In this document: positions 15,981 to 24,492 of the stretch, piece by piece
Layout: the number at the start of each line of letters is the position of its first letter
Position numbering within the stretch: position 1 is the first letter of the stretch
From: Streptomyces sp. RB17
Lineage (GTDB): Bacteria; Actinomycetota; Actinomycetes; Streptomycetales; Streptomycetaceae
Assembly: GCF_009604455.1 (NCBI RefSeq)
Contig: NZ_WEGL01000009.1
Coordinates: 248,001-312,000, forward strand
Direction: 5' to 3'
Length of the DNA stretch: 64,000 nt
The notes under the pieces: model-generated
The model's database searches: none
Told to the model about the DNA's origin: nothing
Seen by the model: the letters and a program-made list of their open reading frames with translations, nothing else
Position numbers and translations under genes: made by a program

Positions 15981-18545
15981 ATGCAACAGGGTGTGACACC
16001 GATATCCCCCGCGAGGCGTGCCGCCGCCCTCCTCGCCGCGGCCCTCGCCGTCACGGCGTTCTGCGCCGGTGACGTCCTCGCCCGCAGCTACCCGTTCGGA
16101 GCGCGCACCCGCAGCGTCAACGACCTCGGCAACCAGTACGTGCCCTTCCACGCCCACCTGTGGGACCTGCTGCACGGCCAGGGCGACGGCGGCCTCCTCG
16201 TCAACTGGCAGTCCGGGTACGGCTCCAGTTTCCTGCCCGACCTCGGCACCTACCTCGCCAGCCCCTTCGCCCTGCTCGTCGCCGTCTTCCCACGGGACCG
16301 GATCGACCTCGCGGTCTACGTCGTCACGGTCCTGAAGATTGCCTCCGCCGCGGCCGCCATGGCCTGGCTGCTGCTCACCCTGCGCCCCGGCCGCTGGTGG
16401 GCCGCCGGACTCCTCGGTGCCTCCTACGCGCTGTGCGGCTGGACCGTGGCGGACGCCGACTACAACCCGATGTGGCTCGACGGCCTGATCGCCCTGCCGC
16501 TGCTCTGCCTGGTCGCCGAATGGGCTCTCGCCGGGCGCCGCAGGCTCCTCGGCGCCCTCATCGTCGCCCTCGCCTGGACCGCCAACTTCTACACCGCCTA
16601 CATGGCCACCCTCGGCGCCGCCCTGGTCCTGCTGCTGCGTCTGCTGCTCGCCCGCCCGCCCCGCCGGCAGGCCCTCGCCGCGGCCGGCCGCGCCACCCTC
16701 ACCGTCGCCCTCGGCGTGGGCCTCGCCGCCCCGCTCGTCACGGTGGTCTACTTCGGCACCACACAGGCCTACCCGGGCCGGGTACGGCCGTTCACGCCCG
16801 TCCCGGGCGAGGACCTGCTGGCCCGCCTCCTGCCCACGACCTACGGCTTCGGCTCCCCGGCCCTCTACGTCGGCATCACCGCCCTGGTGCTCGCCCTCGC
16901 CCTGCCCTTCCACCGCGCGGTCCCCGCCCCGGTCCGCGTGGGCTGGACCACCCTCGTCCTCGCGGTCGCCCTGTCGCTCCAGTGGGCGCCCACCAGCCTG
17001 GTCTGGCACGCCTTCGCCACCCCGCAGGGCAGCTCCTACCGGCAGGCCTTCGTCCTGTGCGGGCTGCTGGTCGTCGCCGCCTGGCACGCCCTGTCGTACG
17101 GCCTTCCCGACGGGCGGGCCCTCGGCGCCGCGACGGCGCTGCTCGCCCTGATCACCGCCGTCGCGAGCCGCAGCACGCTGGTACGGCCGCACACCTGGCC
17201 GGTGCTGCTGCTCGCCGTCGGCGGAACCCTGTGCGGGCTCGTCCTCCTCCGCCGCGCCGGGCCGGGCACACGACGCGCCGGCCTGGCCGTCGTACTCCTC
17301 CTCGGCGCACAGGCCGGCGAGACCGCCGCCACCTCCGCCGTCGCCACCGAGCTGCGGCTGAAACACCTGGACGACTACGCCCCCTGGGGCGAGCGGCAGC
17401 AGCGGCAGGCGGCCGCGATCGCCGGGGCCGACGGCTGGCCCCGCTACCGCACCGACCCCGGCCGCGAACAGACCGTCGGCAACGACCCGATGCTGGTCGG
17501 CGGCCAGGGCGCCCAGTACTACAGCAGCCTCACCTCGGACGTCCTCAGCCGCACCCTCACCGCCCTCGGCGGCGGCTGGACCTCGCGCGGCCGCAGCGTG
17601 CAGAGCCTGGACAACGCCGTCACCGACGTCCTCTTCTCCGTCGGCGCCCGGCTGCACAACCCCCCCGACCCGCACCAGGGGGCGCTGCCCGAGGACGGCG
17701 CCGGGGCCACCGTCACCCGGCGGGACGTGCCGCCCCTGGTGACCGTGCGGACCGCGCCCGACGACACCCCCTTCGGCCCGTCGCCGTACCGTAACCAGGA
17801 ACTGCTGCTGGGCAGACGGGTCTACACCGTGCCCCGCCTCGCCGTGTACGACGACGTCGGGAAGCCGGTGAAGAGCCGCTATGTGGGCTCAGGGAACGCC
17901 CTGACCCGGCCGACGATCACCGCCCGCTGCCCGGCCGGGACACAGGTGAACCTGTGGGCCCCGCACTTCTCCGGCACCGCACGGCTCGCGGGCTCCGGCA
18001 CCGACGTTCCCTTCCGGTTCGAGTACGGCCGCAACCGGGCCGCCATGGAGCCGCTCGGCCCTACCCCGCCCTCCGGGCGCGTGCGGATCGAGCTGAACCC
18101 GGACCGCCCCGGCCGCATCCCGCCCGGCGCGGTCGGCTGCCTGGACACCGCACGGCTGCACACCGCGGCGGCCCGGCTGAAGGCCACCGGCGCCACCGAG
18201 GTCGGCGTCGACGACGGCACCGTCCGCGCCCGACTGCCCGCCGGCAGCAGAGGCATCGCGGTCCTCGCCGCACCCCGCATCGCCGGCTGGCGCTGCGCCA
18301 CCGGCGACGGGCCGGCCAGGCCCGCCGGGGACCACCACGGCCTGATCGCCGTCCCACTCGACGGCCGTTCGACCAGTCTGACCTGCACCTTCCACCCACC
18401 CGGCCTGCGGCTGGGCACGACCGTCGGGCTCGTCTCGCTGGCGGCCCTCGCCCTCCTGACCGCCCTCACCGCCGTCCGCCGCCGGCGCGCCCCCGCGCCG
18501 CCCACGACCACACCACCACGCGAGCGCGTGACCACCGCACCCTGA
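15981..18545 (+). CDS. YfhO-family multi-pass membrane protein (GT-C glycosyltransferase)
   Basis: 854 residues from ATG 15981 (GAGGGAA 9 nt upstream; GTG 15963 in frame is an alternative). It has about 12-13 membrane helices and long extracytoplasmic loops. YfhO-type features include GNQYVPFHAHLWDLLHGQGD, NWQSGYGSSFLPDLGTYLAS then PFALL, and WTVADADYNPMWLDGLIALP, with a large C-terminal outer domain and a final helix (VGLVSLAALALLTALTAV). In Bacillus, YfhO adds a sugar to lipoteichoic acid using a lipid-linked donor made by CsbB. Here the next two genes are a CsbB/GtrB-like GT2 and a GtrA-type protein, so the same three-part logic is inferred. The acceptor polymer is unknown. Confidence 0.85.
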   Translation: MQQGVTPISPARRAAALLAAALAVTAFCAGDVLARSYPFGARTRSVNDLGNQYVPFHAHLWDLLHGQGDGGLLVNWQSGYGSSFLPDLGTYLASPFALLVAVFPRDRIDLAVYVVTVLKIASAAAAMAWLLLTLRPGRWWAAGLLGASYALCGWTVADADYNPMWLDGLIALPLLCLVAEWALAGRRRLLGALIVALAWTANFYTAYMATLGAALVLLLRLLLARPPRRQALAAAGRATLTVALGVGLAAPLVTVVYFGTTQAYPGRVRPFTPVPGEDLLARLLPTTYGFGSPALYVGITALVLALALPFHRAVPAPVRVGWTTLVLAVALSLQWAPTSLVWHAFATPQGSSYRQAFVLCGLLVVAAWHALSYGLPDGRALGAATALLALITAVASRSTLVRPHTWPVLLLAVGGTLCGLVLLRRAGPGTRRAGLAVVLLLGAQAGETAATSAVATELRLKHLDDYAPWGERQQRQAAAIAGADGWPRYRTDPGREQTVGNDPMLVGGQGAQYYSSLTSDVLSRTLTALGGGWTSRGRSVQSLDNAVTDVLFSVGARLHNPPDPHQGALPEDGAGATVTRRDVPPLVTVRTAPDDTPFGPSPYRNQELLLGRRVYTVPRLAVYDDVGKPVKSRYVGSGNALTRPTITARCPAGTQVNLWAPHFSGTARLAGSGTDVPFRFEYGRNRAAMEPLGPTPPSGRVRIELNPDRPGRIPPGAVGCLDTARLHTAAARLKATGATEVGVDDGTVRARLPAGSRGIAVLAAPRIAGWRCATGDGPARPAGDHHGLIAVPLDGRSTSLTCTFHPPGLRLGTTVGLVSLAALALLTALTAVRRRRAPAPPTTTPPRERVTTAP

Positions 18546-18568
18546 CCGCGCCCCTGGGGGGACCCGCC

Positions 18569-19519
18569 ATGCTGATATCGATCGTCGCGCCCTGCTACAA
18601 CGAGGAAGACGTCCTCGGACGCTTCCACGAGAAGATCCAGAGCATCGCCGAGGAACTGCTGCCGCTCGGCCACGACATGCAGTTCGTGTACGTCGACGAC
18701 GGCAGCCGCGACCGTACGCTCGCCGTCCTGAAGCACCTGGCCGACCGTGACGCACGGGTGCGCTATGTCTCCTTCAGCCGCAACTTCGGCAAGGAGGCCG
18801 CGCTGCTCGCCGGCCTGCGGCACGCCTCCGGCGACTCGGTGATCGTCATGGACGCCGACCTCCAGCACCCGCCGGAACTGATCAGGCGGATGGTCCAACT
18901 GCGCGAGGAGGGCCACGACCAGGTCATCGCCCGGCGCAGCCGCACCGGCGACCGTCTCGTGCGGACCCTGACCGCGCGCCTGTACTACCGGCTGGTCAAC
19001 CGTCTGGTCGACGTCGAACTCGCCGACGGCGTCGGCGACTTCCGGCTGCTGTCGCGCCGCGTGGTGGACGCCGTGCTGGCCCTCACCGAGTACAACCGCT
19101 TCTCCAAGGGCCTGTTCGCCTGGGTGGGCTTCCCGAGCACCACCTTCGAGTACGAGAACGCCGCGCGCGAGGCCGGCAACAGCTCCTGGAACCTGCGCGG
19201 CCTGCTCAACTACGGCATCGACGGACTGCTGTCCTTCAACAACCGCCCGCTGCGCGCCGCCCTCTGGCTCGGCATGGGGCTGCTGCTGTGCGCGGGCCTC
19301 TACACGGCCTGGATCGTGGGCGCCGCGCTGATCAACGGCGTCCAGACTCCGGGCTATGTGACCATCATCACCGCCGTCACCGCCCTGGCGGGGGTGCAGA
19401 TGGTCATGCTGGGAGTGATCGGGGAGTACACGGGACGCATCTACTACGAGGTGAAGGGCCGCCCGCACTTCCTGGTGAAGGCGACCAACGTGGAACGGAC
19501 GAAAGACCTCATTCCTTGA
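18569..19519 (+). CDS. GT2 glycosyltransferase, polyprenyl-phosphate sugar synthase (CsbB/GtrB-like)
   Basis: 316 residues from ATG 18569 (GGGGGGA 6 nt upstream). The GT-A domain has SIVAPCYNEEDVLGRFHEKI, VYVDDGSRDRTLAVL, the metal/donor motif VIVMDADLQHPPELI and YYRLVNRLVDVELADGVGDF then RLLSRR. Two C-terminal membrane helices follow (RAALWLGMGLLLCAGLYTAW, VTALAGVQMVMLGVIGEYTG). This architecture makes a polyprenyl-phosphate sugar on the inner face of the membrane. It overlaps the GtrA gene (TTGA) and follows the YfhO gene by 23 nt, so the three form an operon. Confidence 0.92.
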   Translation: MLISIVAPCYNEEDVLGRFHEKIQSIAEELLPLGHDMQFVYVDDGSRDRTLAVLKHLADRDARVRYVSFSRNFGKEAALLAGLRHASGDSVIVMDADLQHPPELIRRMVQLREEGHDQVIARRSRTGDRLVRTLTARLYYRLVNRLVDVELADGVGDFRLLSRRVVDAVLALTEYNRFSKGLFAWVGFPSTTFEYENAAREAGNSSWNLRGLLNYGIDGLLSFNNRPLRAALWLGMGLLLCAGLYTAWIVGAALINGVQTPGYVTIITAVTALAGVQMVMLGVIGEYTGRIYYEVKGRPHFLVKATNVERTKDLIP

Positions 19520-19899
19520 AGCGACAGATCCTCACCTTCGCCGCGGTCGGTGTGATCAACACCGCCGTCTATTACTGCCTTTACCTGCTGTTCCTGAACT
19601 GGCTGCCCTATCTCTTCGCGCATGTTCTCGCCTTCGTGCTCAGTATGGTCGGCTCCTTTTTCCTGAATGCGCGCTTCACTTACCGGATCCGGCCCACCTG
19701 GCGGAAATTCCTGCTGTTCCCGCTGACCAATGTCACCAACTTCCTGATCACGACGGCAGGTGTCTACGTGATCGTCGACGTCCTGCACGCCGGCAGCCGC
19801 TTCGCCCCGTTGCTCGCCTCGGCGGCGGCGATCCCGGTCACCTTCGTGGTCTCGCGCTGGGTGATGCTTCCCGGGCGGATCGTCCAGCCGCCCGCATAG
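19516..19899 (+). CDS. GtrA-family membrane protein (lipid-linked sugar flippase)
   Basis: 127 residues starting at TTG 19516, which overlaps the GT2 stop codon (TTGA). It has four membrane helices: ILTFAAVGVINTAVYYCLYL, LFAHVLAFVLSMVGSFFLNA, FPLTNVTNFLITTAGVYVIV and LLASAAAIPVTFVVSRWVML. The GtrA signature GVINTAVYYCLY and the loop FFLNARFTYRIRPTWRKFL are present. GtrA proteins are thought to flip the polyprenyl-phosphate sugar to the outside, where the YfhO protein would use it. The start is fixed by coupling; no upstream start gives a GtrA N-terminus. Confidence 0.9.
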   Translation: MKRQILTFAAVGVINTAVYYCLYLLFLNWLPYLFAHVLAFVLSMVGSFFLNARFTYRIRPTWRKFLLFPLTNVTNFLITTAGVYVIVDVLHAGSRFAPLLASAAAIPVTFVVSRWVMLPGRIVQPPA

Positions 19900-19903
19900 G
19901 GCG

Positions 19904-19938
19904 TTGCATAAAACTGCAGCGGACCGTATAGTCATGCC
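19904..19938 (+). promoter_or_regulatory. ARG-box-like operator of the argC operon
   Basis: TTGCATAAAACTGCAG (19904-19919) carries TGCA at 19905 and 19915, and a further TCATGCC places TGCC at 19935, so the half-sites lie 10 and 20 bp apart on one helix face. The site ends about 20 nt before the argC start and fits repression by ArgR, encoded at the end of the cluster. Confidence 0.6.
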
Positions 19939-19956
19939 ATCACGAGGAGGATGGAC

Positions 19957-20985
19957 ATGGCGGTACGTGCGGCGGTGGCCGGAGCGAGCGGATACGCGGG
20001 CGGCGAGGTCCTGCGCCTGCTCCTCGCACACCCCGAGGTCGAGATCGGTGCCCTCACCGCGAACTCCAGCGCGGGCCGGCGCCTGGGCGCACTCCAGCCG
20101 CACCTGCTGCCGCTGGCCGGCCGCGTGCTCACCGAGACCACGCCCGAGGCGCTCGCCGGGCACGATGTGGTCTTCCTCGCGCTGCCGCACGGGCAGTCCG
20201 CCGCCGTCGCCGAGCGGCTCGGCCCGGACGTCCTCGTCATCGACATGGGCGCCGACTTCCGCCTGAAGGACCCGGCCGACTGGGAGAAGTTCTACGGCTC
20301 CGCACACGCCGGTACCTGGCCGTACGGCCTTCCCGAACTTCCGGGCGCCCGCGCCGCGCTGGAGGGGTCCAAGCGCATCGCGGTGCCCGGTTGCTACCCC
20401 ACCGCCGTCACCCTCGCCCTGTTCCCGGCCTACGCCGCCGGGATCGCCGAGCCGGAGGCGGTGATCGTCGCCGCGTCGGGCACCTCCGGGGCCGGCAAGG
20501 CACCCAAGCCGCATCTGCTCGGCAGCGAGGTCATGGGCTCCATGTCGCCGTACGGCGTGGGCGGCGGCCACCGGCACACCCCCGAGATGATCCAGAACCT
20601 CAGCGGGGCGGCGGGGGAGCGGGTCGCGGTCTCCTTCACGCCGACCCTGGCGCCGATGCCGCGCGGGATCCTCGCCACGTGCAGCGCGTCCGCCGTCGAG
20701 GGCGTGACGGCGGACTCCGTCCGTGCCGCCTACGAGAAGGCCTACGCCGACGAGCCCTTCGTCCATCTGCTGCCCGAGGGCCAGTGGCCGGCGACGGCGT
20801 CCGTCCACGGTTCCAACGCCGTTCAGGTGCAGGTCGCGTACGACGAGGCCGTGGGCCGCATCATCGCGATCAGCGCCATCGACAATCTGACCAAGGGCAC
20901 CGCCGGCGGTGCCGTCCAGAGCATGAACATCGCCCTGGGGCTCGACGAGACCACCGGGCTGACCACGATCGGAGTTGCGCCGTGA
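19957..20985 (+). CDS. argC: N-acetyl-gamma-glutamyl-phosphate reductase
   Basis: Third step of arginine synthesis: NADPH-dependent reduction of N-acetylglutamyl phosphate to the semialdehyde. 342 residues from ATG 19957; GAGGAGG lies 6 nt upstream and abuts the other ATG (19951), so 19957 is preferred. The N-terminal Rossmann motif is VAGASGYAGGEVLRLLLAHP. The catalytic Cys is in KRIAVPGCYPTAVTLAL. Further motifs are SGTSGAGKAPKPHLLGSEVM and a C-terminal AISAIDNLTKGTAGGAVQSM. It overlaps argJ by 4 bp (GTGA), and an ARG-box-like site lies upstream. Confidence 0.97.
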   Translation: MAVRAAVAGASGYAGGEVLRLLLAHPEVEIGALTANSSAGRRLGALQPHLLPLAGRVLTETTPEALAGHDVVFLALPHGQSAAVAERLGPDVLVIDMGADFRLKDPADWEKFYGSAHAGTWPYGLPELPGARAALEGSKRIAVPGCYPTAVTLALFPAYAAGIAEPEAVIVAASGTSGAGKAPKPHLLGSEVMGSMSPYGVGGGHRHTPEMIQNLSGAAGERVAVSFTPTLAPMPRGILATCSASAVEGVTADSVRAAYEKAYADEPFVHLLPEGQWPATASVHGSNAVQVQVAYDEAVGRIIAISAIDNLTKGTAGGAVQSMNIALGLDETTGLTTIGVAP

Positions 20986-22157
20986 GCGTGACGGCAGCAA
21001 AGGGATTCACGGCCGCGGGCATCGCCGCCGGGATCAAGGAGAACGGCAACCCCGACCTGGCCCTCGTGGTCAACAACGGGCCGCGCCGTGCCGCCGCGGG
21101 CGTCTTCACCTCCAACCGCGTGAAGGCCGCACCGGTGCAGTGGTCCGAGCAGGTCATCAAGAGCGGCCAGGTCTCCGCGGTCGTCCTCAACTCGGGCGGC
21201 GCCAACGCCTGCACCGGCCCCAAGGGCTTCCAGGACACCCACGCCACCGCCGAGAAGGTCGCCGAGGTGCTCGACCGCGGCGCCATCGAGGTCGCCGTCT
21301 GCTCCACCGGCCTCATCGGCGTCCTGCTCCCCATGGACAAGGTCCTCAAGGGCGTGGAGACCGCGGCCGGTGCCCTGAGCGAGCACGGCGGTGAGAAGGC
21401 CGCCATCGCCATCAAGACCACCGACACCGTCCACAAGACGTCCGTGGTGACCTCGGGGTCCCCCCGGACGGAGTCCGGGGGAGGGTGGACCGTGGGCGGC
21501 ATGGCCAAGGGCGCGGGCATGCTCGCCCCCGGCCTCGCCACCATGCTGGTCGTCCTCACCACCGACGCCGACGTCGACAACGACACCCTGGACAAGGCCC
21601 TGCGCGCCGCCACCAAGGTCACCTTCGACCGGGTCGACTCCGACGGCTGCATGTCCACCAACGACACCGTGCTGCTGCTCGCCTCCGGCGCCTCCGGCAT
21701 CACCCCCGAGTACGACGCGTTCGCCGAGGCCGTGCAACAGGTCTGCGACGACCTCGGACAGCAGCTGATCCGGGACGCCGAGGGCGCCAGCAAGGACATC
21801 AAGGTCGAGGTGGTCAACGCGGCGAGCGAGGAGGACGCCGTCGAGGTGGGCCGCGCCATCGCCCGCAACAACCTCCTGAAGTGCGCGATCCACGGCGAGG
21901 ACCCCAACTGGGGCCGGGTGCTCTCCGCGATCGGCACCACGAAGGCCGCCTTCGAGCCGGACCGGCTGGGCGTCGCCATCAACGGCGTCTGGGTGTGCAA
22001 GAACGGCTCGGTCGGCGAGGACCGCGAGAAGGTCGACATGCGCTACCGCGAGGTGCACATCGTGGCGGACCTCGCGGCAGGCAGTGAGTCTGCGACCATC
22101 TGGACCAACGACCTCACGGCCGACTATGTCCACGAGAACAGCGCCTACTCGTCCTGA
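20982..22157 (+). CDS. argJ: Bifunctional ornithine acetyltransferase/N-acetylglutamate synthase, with an in-frame repeat insertion
   Basis: ArgJ transfers acetyl from N-acetylornithine to glutamate; in the bifunctional form it also uses acetyl-CoA. 391 residues from GTG 20982, overlapping argC. The precursor self-cleaves at the Ala-Thr bond in KGAGMLAPGLATMLVV; the nucleophile is Thr187. Other blocks are VLNSGGANACTGPKGFQDTH, CSTGLIGVLLPMDK, RVDSDGCMSTNDTVLLLASG and a C-terminal NDLTADYVHENSAYSS. Between TSVVT and GWTVGGMAKGAG lies SGSPRTESGG, encoded by a 31-bp palindromic repeat. As I recall Streptomyces ArgJ, only about two residues sit here and the protein is about 383 long. The insert keeps frame and is about 20 residues before the cleavage site. 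Confidence 0.96.
   Translation: MSVTAAKGFTAAGIAAGIKENGNPDLALVVNNGPRRAAAGVFTSNRVKAAPVQWSEQVIKSGQVSAVVLNSGGANACTGPKGFQDTHATAEKVAEVLDRGAIEVAVCSTGLIGVLLPMDKVLKGVETAAGALSEHGGEKAAIAIKTTDTVHKTSVVTSGSPRTESGGGWTVGGMAKGAGMLAPGLATMLVVLTTDADVDNDTLDKALRAATKVTFDRVDSDGCMSTNDTVLLLASGASGITPEYDAFAEAVQQVCDDLGQQLIRDAEGASKDIKVEVVNAASEEDAVEVGRAIARNNLLKCAIHGEDPNWGRVLSAIGTTKAAFEPDRLGVAINGVWVCKNGSVGEDREKVDMRYREVHIVADLAAGSESATIWTNDLTADYVHENSAYSS
21455..21485. repeat. 31-bp palindromic repeat inserted in argJ
   Basis: GGGGTCCCCCCGGACGGAGT..GGGGGAGGG matches the block at 8742-8772 in the MITE-like element at 28 of 31 positions. CCCCCGGAC and GTCCGGGGG form a 9-10 bp hairpin with loop GGA. It adds residues roughly 158-167 of ArgJ without a frameshift. 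Confidence 0.75.
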
Positions 22158-22160
22158 CGT

Positions 22161-22241
22161 GCCCGCGTGGTTGTCGCGGGCCCCGTCGTCGCCGACGAGG
22201 CTTCTGTTTCACCGGCGAGCGCTCGCCCCGGACGAGTCCGG
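22161..22241. promoter_or_regulatory. Cluster of four hairpins between argJ and argB
   Basis: Stems: GCCCGCG/CGCGGGC (22161-22181), CGTCG/CGACG (22184-22197), the perfect palindrome GGCGAGCGCTCGCC (22214-22227) and CCGGAC/GTCCGG (22228-22241). The whole 160-nt spacer breaks an otherwise overlapping operon. It could attenuate or process the argCJ-argBDR message; none has a U-tract. Confidence 0.5.
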
Positions 22242-22317
22242 GACGAGTCCTACATCGCCTCCGCAGGCCAACACCGCCCGCCCGGCGGCTGATCCGAGAT
22301 CCTTCCGAGAGTCGGCT

Positions 22318-23253
22318 ATGACGGTCAATCACCCAGAAGAGCGAAAGTCCCCAACGCGCAAGCACACCGCACTGCCCAAGGCGCAGATCCTCATCGAGGC
22401 GCTGCCCTGGCTGGTCAAGCACAACGGCAGGACCGTCGTCATCAAGTTCGGCGGCAACGCCATGATCGACGGGGAGCTGAAGGCCGCCTTCGCGCAGGAC
22501 GTCGTGTTCCTGCACCACGCCGGCCTCAGGCCGGTCGTCGTCCACGGCGGCGGCCCGCAGATCAGCGCCGCCCTCGACAGGCACGGGATCGTCAGCGAGT
22601 TCAAGGCCGGCCTGCGCGTCACCACCGAGGACGCCATGGACGTCGTACGGATGGTGCTGGCGGGACAGGTGCAGCGCGAGCTGGTCGGTCTGCTCAACCA
22701 GCACGGTCCGCTCGCCGTCGGCCTGACCGGCGAGGACGCGCACACCATCACCGCGACCAGGCACCAGCCCGAGATCGACGGCGAACTGGTCGACATCGGC
22801 CGGGTCGGCGAGATCACCGCGATCGACACGGGCGCCATCGAGGCGCTGCTCGCCGACGGCCGTATCCCGGTCGTCTCCTCCATCGCCCGCAGTCAGGACG
22901 ACGGACATGTCTACAACGTCAATGCTGATACGGCGGCTGCGGCACTCGCTGCGGCACTGGGCGCCGAGACCCTCATGGTCCTCACCGACGTCGAGGGCCT
23001 CTACGAGGACTGGCCCAACTCCGACGAGGTGATCAGCCGCCTCACCGCTTCCCAACTGGAGAAGCTGCTGCCGGAGTTGAGCTCCGGCATGGTGCCGAAG
23101 ATGGAGGGCTGCCTGTACGCCGTGCGCAACGGGGTGCACACCGCCCGCGTCATCGACGGCCGGGTCCAGCACTCGATCCTGCTGGAGATCTTCACCGACG
23201 AAGGCATCGGCACGATGGTCGTGCCCGACGAGCTCGAGGGGGACGCACAGTGA
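22318..23253 (+). CDS. argB: Acetylglutamate kinase
   Basis: Second step of arginine synthesis: ATP-dependent phosphorylation of N-acetylglutamate, the usual point of feedback inhibition. 311 residues from ATG 22318, the only start before the conserved TRKHTALPKAQILIEALPWL. Kinase motifs are VVIKFGGNAMIDGELKAAFA, VVVHGGGPQISAALDRHGI, RVTTEDAMDVVRMVLAGQVQ, NVNADTAAAALAAALGAETL and GMVPKMEGCLYAVRNGV. The family N-terminus is slightly extended (MTVNHPEERKSP). It overlaps argD by 4 bp (GTGA) and is separated from argJ by a 160-nt spacer full of hairpins. Confidence 0.97.
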   Translation: MTVNHPEERKSPTRKHTALPKAQILIEALPWLVKHNGRTVVIKFGGNAMIDGELKAAFAQDVVFLHHAGLRPVVVHGGGPQISAALDRHGIVSEFKAGLRVTTEDAMDVVRMVLAGQVQRELVGLLNQHGPLAVGLTGEDAHTITATRHQPEIDGELVDIGRVGEITAIDTGAIEALLADGRIPVVSSIARSQDDGHVYNVNADTAAAALAAALGAETLMVLTDVEGLYEDWPNSDEVISRLTASQLEKLLPELSSGMVPKMEGCLYAVRNGVHTARVIDGRVQHSILLEIFTDEGIGTMVVPDELEGDAQ

Positions 23254-24485
23254 CGGGCAACCAGGGCGAGCAGGCCAGCCAGGCCAACCAGGAGCTGACC
23301 CAGCGCTGGCAGGGCGCGCTCATGAACAACTACGGCACCCCCCGGCTGCCCCTCGTGCGCGGCGCGGGCGTCAAGGTGTGGGACGCCGAGGGCCGGGAGT
23401 ACCACGACCTCGTCGGCGGCATCGCCACCAACGCCCTCGGCCACGCCCACCCGGCGATCGTCGAGGCCGTCAGCCGGCAGATCGGGCAGCTCGGCCACAT
23501 CTCCAACTTCTTCATGGCCGAGCCCACGGTCGCCCTCGCCGAACGGCTGCTCCAGCTCTTCGGCCGGGAGGGCCGGGTCTTCTTCTGCAACTCCGGCGCC
23601 GAGGCCAACGAGGCGGCCTTCAAGATCGGCCGGCTCACCGGGCGCACCCACATGGTCGCCACCACCGGCGGCTTCCACGGCCGTACGATGGGCGCCCTCG
23701 CGCTCACCGGTCAGCCCGCCAAGCAGGACCCCTTCCTGCCGCTGCCCGGCGAGGTCACCCATGTGCCCTACGGCGACGCCCAGGCGCTCGCGGCGGCGGT
23801 CACCGAGGAGACCGCCCTGGTCGTCATCGAGCCGATCCAGGGCGAGAACGGGGTGGTGGTGCCCCCGGCCGGCTATCTGAAGGCCGCCCGCGCGATCACC
23901 GCCGCCACCGGCGCCCTGCTCGTGCTGGACGAGGTGCAGACCGGCATCGGCCGCACCGGGACCTGGTTCGAGTACCAGGCCCACGAGGGCGTCCTGCCCG
24001 ATGTCGTCACCCTCGCCAAGCAGCTCGGCGGCGGACTGCCGCTCGGCGCCACCGTCGCCTTCGGCCGCGCCGCCGAACTGCTCCAGCCCGGCCAGCACGG
24101 CACCACCTTCGGCGGCAACCCGGTCGCCTGCGCCGCCGGACTCGCCGTCCTCGACACCATCGCGAACGAGGGGCTGCTGGAGAACGTCAAGCGGCAGAGC
24201 GAGAAGCTGCGTCAGGGAATCGAGGGCCTGGGGCACCCGTTGATCGATTTTGTGCGGGGCGCGGGCCTGCTCCTGGGTATCGTGCTCACCGGGCCGCACG
24301 CGCCACAGGCGCAAGCGGCGGCCCAGGAGGCCGGGTTCCTGGTGAACGCGCCCGCCCCCGACGTCGTACGGCTCATGCCGCCGCTGAACATCTCCGACGA
24401 CGAGGTGGGTGCCTTCCTCCAGGCGCTGCCCGGCATTCTCGACGCAGCGAACCCAGTGGATGGGGACGGACGATCCGAAGAATAG
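23250..24485 (+). CDS. argD: Acetylornithine aminotransferase
   Basis: PLP-dependent transamination of N-acetylglutamate semialdehyde to N-acetylornithine. 411 residues from GTG 23250, overlapping the argB stop. Class-III aminotransferase motifs are YHDLVGGIATNALGHAHPAI, FCNSGAEANEAAFKIGRLTG, GGFHGRTMGALALTGQ, LVLDEVQTGIGRTGTWF and the PLP-lysine block VTLAKQLGGGLPLGATVAFG, then GQHGTTFGGNPVACAAGLAV. The N-terminal 15 residues (GNQGEQASQANQEL) are polar and unlike the core. argR follows after 7 nt. Confidence 0.97.
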   Translation: MTGNQGEQASQANQELTQRWQGALMNNYGTPRLPLVRGAGVKVWDAEGREYHDLVGGIATNALGHAHPAIVEAVSRQIGQLGHISNFFMAEPTVALAERLLQLFGREGRVFFCNSGAEANEAAFKIGRLTGRTHMVATTGGFHGRTMGALALTGQPAKQDPFLPLPGEVTHVPYGDAQALAAAVTEETALVVIEPIQGENGVVVPPAGYLKAARAITAATGALLVLDEVQTGIGRTGTWFEYQAHEGVLPDVVTLAKQLGGGLPLGATVAFGRAAELLQPGQHGTTFGGNPVACAAGLAVLDTIANEGLLENVKRQSEKLRQGIEGLGHPLIDFVRGAGLLLGIVLTGPHAPQAQAAAQEAGFLVNAPAPDVVRLMPPLNISDDEVGAFLQALPGILDAANPVDGDGRSEE

Positions 24486-24492
24486 GACGACG

